Source: Paludibacteraceae bacterium
GTDB lineage: Bacteria > Bacteroidota > Bacteroidia > Bacteroidales > Paludibacteraceae
Direction of reading: 5' to 3'
DNA: 64,000 bases
Assembly: GCA_024693065.1 (NCBI GenBank)
Contig: JAILLP010000033.1
Coordinates: forward strand, 124,001-188,000
Positions 1 through 7,972 of this stretch are shown here, piece by piece (the stretch's first letter is position 1; each line of letters starts with the position of its first letter). A model generated the notes under the pieces. The model had not been told where the DNA came from. It did no database searches and worked only from the letters and a program-made list of their open reading frames with translations. Made by a program: the position numbers and the translations under genes.

Positions 1-47
1 AAACTGCTCAACAACCTAAAAATATCGATTTAAACTCAATCAAGTAA
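1..47 (+). CDS. rplM: 50S ribosomal protein L13, C-terminal end (partial)
   Basis: The first 47 bases read in frame 3 as TAQQPKNIDLNSIK followed by TAA. This is the kind of tail carried by Bacteroidota L13 proteins, and L13 precedes S9 in almost all bacteria. Only the last 14 codons are inside the window. The stop lies four bases before the S9 start codon, so the two genes are certainly cotranscribed. The identification rests mainly on gene order; the tail alone is too short to prove it. Confidence 0.8.
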   Translation, partial: TAQQPKNIDLNSIK

Positions 48-51
48 TAAC

Positions 52-438
52 ATGGAAGTAGTTAATGCCGTAGGTAGAAGAAAAGCTGCTATTGCACGCG
101 TTTACCTTTCTGAGGGTGATGGCAAAATCACCATCAACAATAAAGATGTTACAGTGTACTTCCCTTCCGGGATTTTGCAATATGTTGTAAAGCAACCTTT
201 GAACGCTATCAATGTCGCTGGCAAGTTTGATGTGAAGGCGATTTTGGATGGTGGTGGTTTCAAGGGCCAGGCTGAGGCTTTGCGTTTGGCTATCGCCCGC
301 GCATTGGTTAAGGTTGACGCTGAGAACAAGTCTGCTTTGAAGGGTGAGGGCTTCTTGACTCGTGATTCCCGTGAGGTTGAGCGTAAGAAACCAGGTCGTC
401 CTAAAGCAAGAAAGAGATTCCAGTTCAGTAAACGTTAG
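52..438 (+). CDS. rpsI: 30S ribosomal protein S9
   Basis: S9 is a small-subunit ribosomal protein whose C-terminal tail reaches the decoding centre and touches P-site tRNA. The 128-residue product has the usual family length. It opens with the family pattern NAVGRRKAAIARVYL, has the GQAEALRLAIARAL helix near residues 70-84, and ends in the basic tail RKRFQFSKR, the conserved K/R ending that contacts tRNA. The start is the ATG four bases after the L13 stop. It is followed by a 139-base gap with a hairpin and then rpsB. Confidence 0.98.
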   Translation: MEVVNAVGRRKAAIARVYLSEGDGKITINNKDVTVYFPSGILQYVVKQPLNAINVAGKFDVKAILDGGGFKGQAEALRLAIARALVKVDAENKSALKGEGFLTRDSREVERKKPGRPKARKRFQFSKR

Positions 439-500
439 TGCTTGGATGAGGCTTGCCACTTGTTTGGCATGGCTTCGTATGAGAGTACGTTTAGTATCTA

Positions 501-538
501 AATCGGTCGGACTTCGGTTGTCGGACTACCGGTCGATT
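501..538 (+). promoter_or_regulatory. Hairpin between rpsI and rpsB (attenuator or autoregulatory leader candidate)
   Basis: The arms AATCGGTCGG (501-510) and CCGGTCGATT (529-538) pair over ten positions with two G-U pairs, enclosing an 18-base loop that can itself fold. No run of T follows, so it is not a standard terminator. It sits 39 bases before the S2 start, where S2 autoregulation is known in other bacteria. A regulatory role here is inference. Confidence 0.45.
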
Positions 539-577
539 GTTTAATTCAAGAATGTAAACGATTAAAAAATTAAGAAA

Positions 578-1411
578 ATGTCAAGAACTAATTTTGATGA
601 GTTATTAGAGGCTGGATGTCACTTCGGTCACTTGAAAAGAAAGTGGAACCCAGCAATGGAACCTTATATCTTCATGACTCGTAATGGTATCCATATTATT
701 GATCTTCACAAGACTGTCGTAAAAATAGAAGAAGCTGCTGCTGCTTTGAAACAAGTTGCAAAATCGGGCAAGAAGATTCTTTTTGTTGCAACTAAGAAAC
801 AGGCTAAACAAGTCGTTGCCGACAAGGCTGCCGAGGTTTCCATGCCTTTCGTTACTGAAAGATGGGCTGGCGGTATGTTGACGAACTTCCCTACTATCCG
901 TAAGGCTGTTAGGAAGATGTCGTCTATCGATAAATTGTCTAACGATGGTACTTTCGATAACCTTTCTAAGCGTGAGAAACTCCAAATCTCCCGCCAAAGA
1001 GCTAAGTTGGAGAAGAACTTGGGTAGTATCGCTGATATGACTCGCCTTCCTTCCGCTTTGTTCGTGGTTGACGTGACGAAGGAGAACATCGCCGTAAGAG
1101 AGGCTAAGAGATTGGGTATTCCTGTTTACGGTATCGTGGACACGAACTCTAACCCTAACGATGTTGATTTCGTTATCCCTGCTAATGATGATGCTACAAA
1201 GTCTGTCGAGGTTATCTTGAACGCTTTGTGCGGCGCCATCAAGGAGGGCTTGGATGAGAGAAAAGTCGAGAAGGAAGAGAATGAGGCTGCTGAGGCTCCT
1301 GAGCAAAAGAAGGAAAGAAAGAGAACTACCGCCAAGAAAAGCAAAACTAATGTTGACGGTGAGGCTTTGAACGCTAAGGTTGCCAGCAAGTTTGAAGTGT
1401 CTGAGGATTAA
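578..1411 (+). CDS. rpsB: 30S ribosomal protein S2
   Basis: S2 binds late in small-subunit assembly and helps recruit S1-like factors. The protein begins MSRTNFDELLEAGCHFGHLKRKWNP, matching the family N-terminus. It contains the conserved ERWAGGMLTNF (around residues 88-98) and the DTNSNPNDVDFVIPANDDA segment. At 277 residues it is longer than the roughly 240 of E. coli because of a lysine/glutamate-rich tail after about residue 225, which is usual in Bacteroidota. The next gene is tsf, the classical rpsB-tsf pair, 28 bases away. Confidence 0.98.
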   Translation: MSRTNFDELLEAGCHFGHLKRKWNPAMEPYIFMTRNGIHIIDLHKTVVKIEEAAAALKQVAKSGKKILFVATKKQAKQVVADKAAEVSMPFVTERWAGGMLTNFPTIRKAVRKMSSIDKLSNDGTFDNLSKREKLQISRQRAKLEKNLGSIADMTRLPSALFVVDVTKENIAVREAKRLGIPVYGIVDTNSNPNDVDFVIPANDDATKSVEVILNALCGAIKEGLDERKVEKEENEAAEAPEQKKERKRTTAKKSKTNVDGEALNAKVASKFEVSED

Positions 1412-1439
1412 TTAATAATTTTTGAAAAATAGTATTATT

Positions 1440-2432
1440 ATGGCTGTTTCATTGGCTGATATTAGCAAATTGCGTACCATGACGGGTGCCGGCATGATGG
1501 ATTGCAAGAAGGCTCTTACTGAGGCTGACGGCAATTTCGACAAGGCTGTAGAACTCATCCGTAAAAGAGGTCAGGCAATCGCTGCAAAGAGAAGTGATCG
1601 TGAGGCTGCTCAGGGTTGTGTTTTGGCTGCTGCGAAGGGCGATTTCGCTGCTATCGTTGCGCTGAAGTGTGAAACTGACTTCGTGGCTAAGAACGCTGAC
1701 TTCATCGCATTGACTCAACAAATATTGGATAAGGCCATGGAGGCTAAACCGGCTTCTTTGGATGCCTTGACCGCTTTGACTATCGGTAACTCTACGGTTC
1801 AACAATTGATCACCGACCGCTCTGGTGTGACTGGTGAGAAGATGGAGTTGGGTATGTATGAGTTCGTTAGTGGTCCTGCTGTTTGGGCTTACATCCACCC
1901 GGGTAACATGTTGGCTTCCATCGTTGCTTTCAACGAGGCTGGCTTGGACGCTCAGGTCTACAAGGATGTCGCTATGCAGGTCGCTGCTATGAACCCGATC
2001 GCCGTTTCCGAGAAGGATGTCCCTGCCGAGTACGTCGCAAAGGAGCGTGAGATCGCAACAGAGAAGACTAAAACTGAGTTGATCCAAAAACAAGTAGAGG
2101 CTGCTTTGACGAAGGCTGGCATCAACCCTGCTCACGTGGATTCAGAGGCTCACATCGAGTCTAACACGGAGAAGGGCTGGATCACCGCTGAACAAGCTGC
2201 CAAGGCTCGCGAGATCAAAGTTACAGTTGCTGAACAAGCTGCCGGCAACTTGAAGCAACAAATGATCGACGGTATCGTTAACGGACGTATCCAAAAGATT
2301 TACAAGGAGCAAACCTTGTTGAATCAAGCGTTCATTAAGGAGGCTAAGATTAATGTGGCTCAATACATGGCTTCTGTCTCTAAAAACTTGACTGCCACCG
2401 CTTTCAAGCGCGTGACATTGAACGAGGAATAA
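1440..2432 (+). CDS. tsf: Translation elongation factor Ts
   Basis: EF-Ts is the nucleotide exchange factor that releases GDP from EF-Tu. The N-terminal UBA-like domain carries the family signature LRTMTGAGMMDCKKAL (near residues 10-25). It is followed by the core motif CETDFVAKNADF, which contacts EF-Tu. The start used here is the ATG of MAVSLADI, giving 330 residues; an upstream in-frame TTG would add six residues with no family support. The 330-residue length with a duplicated core region fits Bacteroidota EF-Ts. A strong terminator follows. Confidence 0.97.
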   Translation: MAVSLADISKLRTMTGAGMMDCKKALTEADGNFDKAVELIRKRGQAIAAKRSDREAAQGCVLAAAKGDFAAIVALKCETDFVAKNADFIALTQQILDKAMEAKPASLDALTALTIGNSTVQQLITDRSGVTGEKMELGMYEFVSGPAVWAYIHPGNMLASIVAFNEAGLDAQVYKDVAMQVAAMNPIAVSEKDVPAEYVAKEREIATEKTKTELIQKQVEAALTKAGINPAHVDSEAHIESNTEKGWITAEQAAKAREIKVTVAEQAAGNLKQQMIDGIVNGRIQKIYKEQTLLNQAFIKEAKINVAQYMASVSKNLTATAFKRVTLNEE

Positions 2433-2450
2433 TTTATTCCCTATATTTTG

Positions 2451-2488
2451 AAAAAAAGGAGAGGTTCATTGAATCCTCTCCTTTTTTT
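2451..2488 (+). terminator. Rho-independent terminator after tsf
   Basis: A perfect 14-base-pair stem, with A7-GGAGAGG on the left (2451-2464) and CCTCTCC-T7 on the right (2475-2488), encloses a 10-base loop. It ends the ribosomal protein/tsf transcript 18 bases after the tsf stop. Confidence 0.92.
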
Positions 2489-2546
2489 GTCCCCATGATT
2501 CCCCTCTTCCCAATACTAGGAAATATTCCTCCCAGAGTGGGGTGGA

Positions 2547-2858
2547 GACGCAATGCATTGCGTCACTACAATGCAAAAACAGGAACCTGTGCGAAATGGA
2601 TTTATAGCCCCGTCATCGTTAATAACGAACGGATCTTATATGCAACGTCAAGAGTATGCATCCACTATTCTCCGTGCCCTCCGTGTCTCCGTGAGGGAAA
2701 AAGACGCAATATGGTGCGTCTCCACAATGCAAGACCAGGAATCCTACGAAATGAATCATAGGCCCCCTTCATCACTAATAACGAGCGAATCTTATATGCA
2801 ACGCCAAGAACATGTGCCCATTATCCTCCGTGCCCTCCGCGCCTCCGTGAGAAAAACA
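2547..2858. repeat. Two tandem copies of a roughly 156-bp imperfect repeat
   Basis: The 480-base gap between tsf and tkt holds no convincing gene. It holds two head-to-tail copies of a 156-base unit, starting at 2547 and 2703. Each copy begins with a palindrome (GACGCAATGCATTGCGTC in copy 1, a decayed version in copy 2) and shares ATCTTATATGCAACG in the middle. Each ends with TCCGTGCCCTCCG followed by CTCCGTGAG and a run of A. The copies align almost without gaps but with many substitutions. Open frames across them (2495-2761, 2553-2888) differ between copies and look spurious. I read this as a dispersed intergenic element, perhaps a miniature mobile repeat. Confidence 0.8.
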
Positions 2859-2971
2859 CGCTTAATTTCCAACTTCTTCCGTTGTTAGTATTTTTTATCC
2901 TGCCTCTTCTTTCCGTAATATATTTTTAATTAACTTCGCGGTCAGAAAAATTCATTTAGACCTATATCCAA

Positions 2972-5008
2972 ATGGCAGACATTCAAACACTGAATCGTGC
3001 GGCGAATAACATTAGGATTTTGACCGCTGCGATGGTAGAGAAAGCCAAATCCGGTCATCCCGGAGGCGCAATGGGCGGTGCTGATTTCATCAACATCCTT
3101 TATTCCCAGTTTCTTACTTTCGACCCGACTGACCCGAACTGGATTAACCGTGACAGGTTTTTCTTGGACCCAGGGCACATGTCGCCTATGCTCTATTCAG
3201 TGTTGCTCTTGTGCGACAAGTTCACGATGGATGACATCAAGTCTTTCCGTCAATGGGGCAGCAAAACCCCTGGACATCCAGAAGTGAGCCTGGAACATGG
3301 TATCGAGAACACTTCCGGACCGTTGGGACAAGGCCATACAATGGCTGTCGGCGCGGCTATTGCGGAGCGTTTCCTCTGCGCACGCTTCGGTGAGTGGATG
3401 AGCCATAAGATCTATACGTTCATCTCTGATGGTGGTATCCAGGAGGAGATCTCCCAAGGTTCGGGACGTATCGCAGGACACCTTGGCTTGCATAACCTCA
3501 TCATGTTCTACGATGCGAATAATATCCAGCTTTCCACAAAGGTGGACGAGGTATCTACCGAGGACATCGAGATGAAGTACAAAGCATGGAACTGGAATGT
3601 GTTGACTATCAACGGAAATGATGCGGGGGAAATTATCGCCGCATTGAAGTCTGCCACCCAGGAGAAAGAACGTCCTACCCTAATCATCGGAAAAACGACA
3701 ATGGGTATCGGCTGTGTCGCCGAGGATGGTTCTTCCATGGAAAATAAGGTCTCTACGCATGGTCAACCGCTTTCCAAGGCGGGTGTCTGCATTCCGAAGA
3801 CCATCGAGAAATTGGGTGGAGACCCGAACGATCCGTTCGTCATCTTCCCTGAGGTGAAGAAACTCTATGCGGACCGTAAGGCGGAACTGACAAAGATCGC
3901 CGCCGCCAAGAAGGCTGAGCAGGCTCAATGGGCAAAGAAGAATCCTGAACTGGCGAAGAAACTGGACCAGTTCTTCAGTGGCAAGTTGCCTGAAATCGAT
4001 TTCTCCTCCATTGCACAGAAACCGAACCAACCGACCCGCTCCGCTTCTGCTGCGGTTTTGGGACTTCTCTCTGAGAAGGTGGAGAATATGATCGTCGCTT
4101 CGGCCGACCTCTCCAATTCGGACAAGACGGATGGTTTCTTGAAACATACACACCCGCTCGTTCATGGTGATTTTTCAGGAGCTTTCTTGAATGCGGGTGT
4201 CTCTGAGTTGACGATGGCTTGCATCATGAACGGTATTGCCTTGCATGGTGGTGTGTATGCCGCTTGTGGAACATTCTTCGTATTCTCTGATTATATGAAG
4301 CCAGCCTATAGAATGGCCGCTTTGATGCGTATCCCTGTGAAATATGTCTGGAGCCATGATGCCTTCAGGGTGGGAGAGGATGGTCCGACCCACCAGCCAA
4401 TCGAGCAGGAGATGCAGGTGCGCTTGTTGGAGAGCGTGAAGAACCATAAGGGGCAGAATAGCATGTTGGTGCTCCGTCCTGCCGATGTGAACGAGACGAC
4501 CGTCGCTTGGAAGATGGCGATGGAGAACGTGGACACGCCGACCGCTTTGATCCTTTCCCGCCAGAACGTGAACGACGTTCCGTGCGATGGCAACCGCTAC
4601 GAGCAGGCTCTGCAGGCTTACAAGGGCGCCTATATCGTTAAGGATGTTAAGGGTACGCCCGATCTGGTGATGGTGGCGAGTGGTTCGGAGGTCGCTACGC
4701 TCTTCGATGGTGCGAAACTCTTGGAGGAACGTAAGAACCTGAAAATTAGGATTGTCTCAGCTCCGTCCGAGGGAGTGTTCCGTAATCAAAGCAAGGAGTA
4801 TCAGGAATCTGTTATCCCTTCCAATTTGCCGGTATATGGCATGACGGCAGGTATGTCATTGACAATCAGTGGTTTGGTTGGTAAAAATGGTTTTGTGCAC
4901 GGTTTGGATCATTTCGGATATTCCGCTCCATACACTGTGTTGGACGAGAAATTCGGATTTAACGGAGAGTCAGTGTTCGAGGAGGTTTGTTCCTTCTTGA
5001 AAATATAG
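2972..5008 (+). CDS. tkt: Transketolase
   Basis: Thiamine-diphosphate enzyme of the non-oxidative pentose phosphate pathway that moves two-carbon ketol units between sugar phosphates. The N-terminal half shows KAKSGHPGGAMGGADF (around 24-39) and the cofactor-binding SDGGIQEEISQG near residue 153. The pyrimidine-binding half shows FVFSDYMKPAYRMAALM and the SHDAFRVGEDGPTHQPIEQ signature near 465-483, including the conserved histidine and glutamate. The length of 678 residues is full. A lysine/alanine-rich linker near residues 305-335 separates the domains. A sequence TAACTTCG at 2931, one base off the Bacteroidota -7 box, may be its promoter; the glyA gene has the same octamer upstream. Confidence 0.97.
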   Translation: MADIQTLNRAANNIRILTAAMVEKAKSGHPGGAMGGADFINILYSQFLTFDPTDPNWINRDRFFLDPGHMSPMLYSVLLLCDKFTMDDIKSFRQWGSKTPGHPEVSLEHGIENTSGPLGQGHTMAVGAAIAERFLCARFGEWMSHKIYTFISDGGIQEEISQGSGRIAGHLGLHNLIMFYDANNIQLSTKVDEVSTEDIEMKYKAWNWNVLTINGNDAGEIIAALKSATQEKERPTLIIGKTTMGIGCVAEDGSSMENKVSTHGQPLSKAGVCIPKTIEKLGGDPNDPFVIFPEVKKLYADRKAELTKIAAAKKAEQAQWAKKNPELAKKLDQFFSGKLPEIDFSSIAQKPNQPTRSASAAVLGLLSEKVENMIVASADLSNSDKTDGFLKHTHPLVHGDFSGAFLNAGVSELTMACIMNGIALHGGVYAACGTFFVFSDYMKPAYRMAALMRIPVKYVWSHDAFRVGEDGPTHQPIEQEMQVRLLESVKNHKGQNSMLVLRPADVNETTVAWKMAMENVDTPTALILSRQNVNDVPCDGNRYEQALQAYKGAYIVKDVKGTPDLVMVASGSEVATLFDGAKLLEERKNLKIRIVSAPSEGVFRNQSKEYQESVIPSNLPVYGMTAGMSLTISGLVGKNGFVHGLDHFGYSAPYTVLDEKFGFNGESVFEEVCSFLKI

Positions 5009-5046
5009 TTGTGGGGAGATCGCTTCCCCATGGATGACGAACTTGG

Positions 5047-5079
5047 AAAAGGCGGGAGATTTCTTCCGCCTTTTCTGTT
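5047..5079 (+). terminator. Rho-independent terminator after tkt
   Basis: AAAAGGCGG (5047-5055) pairs with CCGCCTTTT (5066-5074) around a 10-base loop, followed by CTGTTTTT. It separates tkt from the HD-domain gene, which has its own promoter just downstream. Confidence 0.88.
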
Positions 5080-5100
5080 TTTCGATTATTGTCGCGCGAA

Positions 5101-5132
5101 TTTGTGTGATCGATGGTTTTTCATTATTTTTG
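5101..5132 (+). promoter_or_regulatory. Bacteroidota housekeeping promoter for the HD-domain gene
   Basis: TTTG at 5101-5104 and TATTTTTG at 5125-5132, separated by 20 bases, match the -33/-7 consensus of the Bacteroidota primary sigma factor exactly. Transcription would begin near 5139, leaving a leader of about 25 bases. Confidence 0.75.
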
Positions 5133-5164
5133 TCATAGATTGTATGTGTAATAATTTGAATCCA

Positions 5165-5701
5165 ATGAATCCTATAGAGATAATTGACAAATATTATAAG
5201 GACAATCCGAAATGCAAGGATATCTTGTTGAAGCATTCGTATGATGTTACGGACCTTGCGTTGCGGATCGCACAACGTAAGCCCGAGTTGAATGCTGATA
5301 TGCAATTCATTGAGGAGGCGGCGATGGTGCATGACATCGGCATCATCAAGACTTGTGCTCCGGATCTGTATTGCGAGGGGGATTACCCTTATATCTGTCA
5401 TGGTTTCCTGGGAAGTGATATGATGAAGGACGAGGGATTCGAGCGGCATGCGTTGGTATGCGAACGTCATACAGGAACGGGATTGTCGCTTCCGTATATT
5501 CTTTCCTCTGAATTGCCTGTCCCGCATCGTGATATGTTGCCTGTCTCTATCGAGGAACAGATCATTTGTTTTGCGGACAAATTTTACTCGAAAACTCACC
5601 TCGGAGAGGAAAGAAGCGTAAAAAAAGCCAGGATGAAACTTGAAAAATATGGGGAAGAAACCCTCCAGAGGTTCGATAAATGGTGCCAAATGTTTATGTA
5701 A
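5165..5701 (+). CDS. HD-domain phosphohydrolase
   Basis: A metal-dependent phosphohydrolase of the HD superfamily; its substrate cannot be told from sequence, but nucleotide or phosphate-ester hydrolysis is typical. The metal ligands are visible: HSYDV near residue 24, the HD pair in AAMVHDIGIIK (around residues 55-65), and H in ERHTGTG near 103. The start is the ATG of MNPIEIIDKYY (178 residues), the form usual for this family in Bacteroides relatives. The open frame reaches back into the tkt terminator, which argues against a longer product. It appears monocistronic and is followed by tRNA-Ser. Confidence 0.85.
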   Translation: MNPIEIIDKYYKDNPKCKDILLKHSYDVTDLALRIAQRKPELNADMQFIEEAAMVHDIGIIKTCAPDLYCEGDYPYICHGFLGSDMMKDEGFERHALVCERHTGTGLSLPYILSSELPVPHRDMLPVSIEEQIICFADKFYSKTHLGEERSVKKARMKLEKYGEETLQRFDKWCQMFM

Positions 5702-5782
5702 CAGTCGAATAAAATTATTTTCAACATTCGGTGTTTTATAACTATTTTTTTTGTAATTTGCGCTCGATTTGTAAATGAGTCA

Positions 5783-5870
5783 GGAGAGATGCTCGAGTGG
5801 CTGAAGAGGCACGCCTGGAAAGCGTGTATGCGTCAAAAGCGTATCGGGGGTTCGAATCCCCCTCTCTCCG
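5783..5870 (+). tRNA. tRNA-Ser (anticodon GGA)
   Basis: An 88-base gene with acceptor arms GGAGAGA/TCTCTCC and discriminator G. The anticodon stem CACGC/GCGTG holds loop CTGGAAA (anticodon GGA, reading UCC and UCU). A long variable arm marks a class II tRNA, and the T loop is TTCGAAT. CCA is not encoded. A near-consensus TAATTTGC lies 22 bases upstream. Confidence 0.97.
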
Positions 5871-5910
5871 CGAATTAATGAAGTAATATTAATAATTAAT
5901 CAACAAAAAA

Positions 5911-6849
5911 ATGAAAAAAATTTTTGCATCATTAGCATTAGCTGGAGTTATGTCTCTTGGCTTCGCTACTGCTTCTTTCGCTCAAGATTCGTTTGAAGAA
6001 CAAACGGAGCAGTCATTCAATCAGGAGTCTACAGAGGAAACTCAAGAACAACCAGCGGTAGCTGCACAAGAGCCAGCAGCTGCGGAAACTAAGGCAGAAG
6101 CAACTCCGGCTCCGGAAACTACTAAGGAGGAGAGTAAAGGCCTTTTCAATGCATTGAAGATTAAGTTTATCGAGGGTGGTGCCGGATTCATGGCAATCGT
6201 TGCATTGTGCTTGATTCTCGGTTTGGCGTTGTGTATTGAGCGTATCATCACTTTGAGTCTTTCTTCTATCAATACGAAGAAATTCCTCGAGAAGATTGAG
6301 GGTTTCTTGGCTAGCAAGGATGTAGAAGGTGCATTGGAATATACAAAGAACACAAGAGGTCCTATCGCTGCGATCTTCAACCAAGGTTTGTCTCGTATCA
6401 GCGAGGGTCCGGATGTTGTTGAGAAGACAGTCGTTTCTTACGGTAGCGTTCAAATGGGTGGTCTTGAAAAGAACATCACCTGGATTTCCTTGTGTATCGC
6501 CCTCGCCCCAATGTTGGGATTCATGGGTACGGTTATCGGTATGATCGAGGCGTTCGATAAAATCCAACAAGTAGGTGATATCTCCGCAACAGTTGTGGCT
6601 GGTGGTATCAAGGTGGCTTTGTTGACCACAGTGTTCGGTTTGATCGTTGCCATGATCCTTCAATTGTTCTTGAACTTCATTTTGACTCGTATCGAGGCTT
6701 TGACTACGGAGATGGAAGATGCTTCTATCAAGTTGCTCGACATGGTTGTTGAGTTCTTCCCATCATCTTCTGCAAATGCGTCTAGCGCTTCTAACCAAGG
6801 TTATACTCAGACTTCCTCTGATTCTTCTGAGGTTTCTGTTGCAGAATAA
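5911..6849 (+). CDS. exbB: MotA/TolQ/ExbB proton channel family protein with secreted N-terminal extension
   Basis: ExbB-type subunit of an inner-membrane proton channel that, with ExbD and TonB, energises outer-membrane transport. The 312-residue protein starts with an apparent signal peptide (residues 1-24, ending ATASFAQ). A 60-residue linker rich in Glu, Gln, Ala and Pro follows. The channel core has helices near 96-118, 190-213 and 228-255; the last two contain the family motif LAPMLGFMGTVIGMIEAF and the GGIKVALLTTVFGL segment. Classical ExbB has no such cleavable extension, though related versions occur in Bacteroidota. It leads an operon with a small membrane protein and two ExbD genes. 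Confidence 0.92.
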   Translation: MKKIFASLALAGVMSLGFATASFAQDSFEEQTEQSFNQESTEETQEQPAVAAQEPAAAETKAEATPAPETTKEESKGLFNALKIKFIEGGAGFMAIVALCLILGLALCIERIITLSLSSINTKKFLEKIEGFLASKDVEGALEYTKNTRGPIAAIFNQGLSRISEGPDVVEKTVVSYGSVQMGGLEKNITWISLCIALAPMLGFMGTVIGMIEAFDKIQQVGDISATVVAGGIKVALLTTVFGLIVAMILQLFLNFILTRIEALTTEMEDASIKLLDMVVEFFPSSSANASSASNQGYTQTSSDSSEVSVAE

Positions 6850-6895
6850 TCCCCTTTGATGAACCATTTTTGAAATCTATTAAAACGATATCGAA

Positions 6896-7360
6896 ATGCA
6901 AAATTTATTAAATATTCCTAAGTATATACTTTGGGGGTTGGTCGCACTTACGGTAATCTTCACATTGCTATTCTTCTGCGGTGATACGGAGTCGTATCTT
7001 TGCAATGGAATCTCAATTGAAGCTCCATCTTTTGTGCCAACATTCATTGGCTTAGCGTTCGCCTTCATTATTTTGGCATCTTTGGTGACAATCGTTTTCG
7101 CTTTGAAATCGTTCGGATCTAAGTTGATGACTGACACTAAGTCCGTGATGGTTCCTTTGATCTTCGTCGGTGTATTGGCTGTATTGCTTTTGACAACATA
7201 TTTCGGCGCAGATACGACTAGGATGAGTATTACGGGATACGATGGCTCTCATGATCCATGGGTGTACAGAATCACTAACATGTGTATGATGAGCTCTTTC
7301 ATATTGGCTGCTATCGCATTCCTCGCAACCATTGGTAGTTCGTTATTTAAAAAACTCTAA
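6896..7360 (+). CDS. Four-helix membrane protein of the exbBD operon
   Basis: I do not recognise a named family. The 154-residue protein has four predicted membrane helices (about residues 9-29, 47-69, 84-103 and 130-150). Between the third and fourth lies a short polar segment, ADTTRMSITGYDGSHDPW. It sits 46 bases after exbB and 12 bases before the first exbD, on the same strand, so it is part of the same transcript. A structural or assembly role in the channel is inferred from position only. An N-terminal signal-anchor reading of helix 1 is possible. Confidence 0.8.
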   Translation: MQNLLNIPKYILWGLVALTVIFTLLFFCGDTESYLCNGISIEAPSFVPTFIGLAFAFIILASLVTIVFALKSFGSKLMTDTKSVMVPLIFVGVLAVLLLTTYFGADTTRMSITGYDGSHDPWVYRITNMCMMSSFILAAIAFLATIGSSLFKKL

Positions 7361-7372
7361 TTTTTGCGTGTC

Positions 7373-7972
7373 ATGAAAAAAAGAGAAATACAAGAGATTA
7401 ATGCAAGCTCAATGGCTGATATATCCTTCTTGTTGCTTATCTTTTTCCTTGTGACTACATCCATGGCGACAGATAAAGGTCTGTTCCGAACATTGCCTCC
7501 TCCTGTCGAAAAGAAAGAAAAGAAGGATAAAGTTGAGGTTAATAAGAGAAATATCATGATGGTTCTTGTTAACAGTAACGACAAGTTGATGGTGAATGGT
7601 GAGGTGATGGATGTTACTAGGTTGAAGGATAAAGCGAAGGAGTTTATTGCTAATCCTGCCAATAAATCGGATCTCCCGGAGAAGGAGACCGTTGATATTC
7701 CTTTCTTTGGTCCGTCGAGGATTACTTCCAAGCATGTGATTTCATTGCAGAACGACCGTGGTACCTCTTATCAGGCGTATATCGCTGTCCAAAATGAGTT
7801 GGTTGCCGCCTATAATGAACTCCGTGATGAAATTTCCGTAAGGCAGTTCAATGGTCGTAAATACTCTGATTTGACCGAGGAGGAGCAAAATGCTGTGAAA
7901 GATTATTATCCACTCAAAATCTCTGAGGCTGAGCCGAAGGATTATGGACAAGCTGCGGGAGGGGCTCAATAA
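7373..7972 (+). CDS. exbD: ExbD/TolR family biopolymer transporter (first copy)
   Basis: ExbD subunits have one membrane helix and a periplasmic domain; an aspartate in the helix carries protons. Here the helix MADISFLLLIFFLVTTSM (residues 14-31) contains that aspartate. A periplasmic region of about 165 residues follows, with a proline/lysine linker (PPPVEKKEKK). At 199 residues it is longer than the usual 130-150 because of a C-terminal segment after about residue 100. The ATG giving MKKREIQEINASSMADIS was chosen over an upstream in-frame TTG. The stop shares one base with the next ATG (TAATG), indicating translational coupling. Confidence 0.92.
   Translation: MKKREIQEINASSMADISFLLLIFFLVTTSMATDKGLFRTLPPPVEKKEKKDKVEVNKRNIMMVLVNSNDKLMVNGEVMDVTRLKDKAKEFIANPANKSDLPEKETVDIPFFGPSRITSKHVISLQNDRGTSYQAYIAVQNELVAAYNELRDEISVRQFNGRKYSDLTEEEQNAVKDYYPLKISEAEPKDYGQAAGGAQ

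Noticed and set aside
1422..1439. Upstream extension of tsf (six extra residues from a TTG)
   Set aside because: EF-Ts proteins begin at the MAVSLADI-type sequence; the extension lacks support.
2495..2888. Two overlapping open frames (88 and 111 codons) in the tsf-tkt gap
   Set aside because: They run across the 156-bp repeat in different frames, have no recognisable protein features and share codons with palindromes; treated as non-coding repeat.
5009..5164. Longer N-terminus for the HD-domain protein
   Set aside because: It would be translated through the tkt terminator and upstream of the consensus promoter; the family begins at MNPIEIIDKYY.
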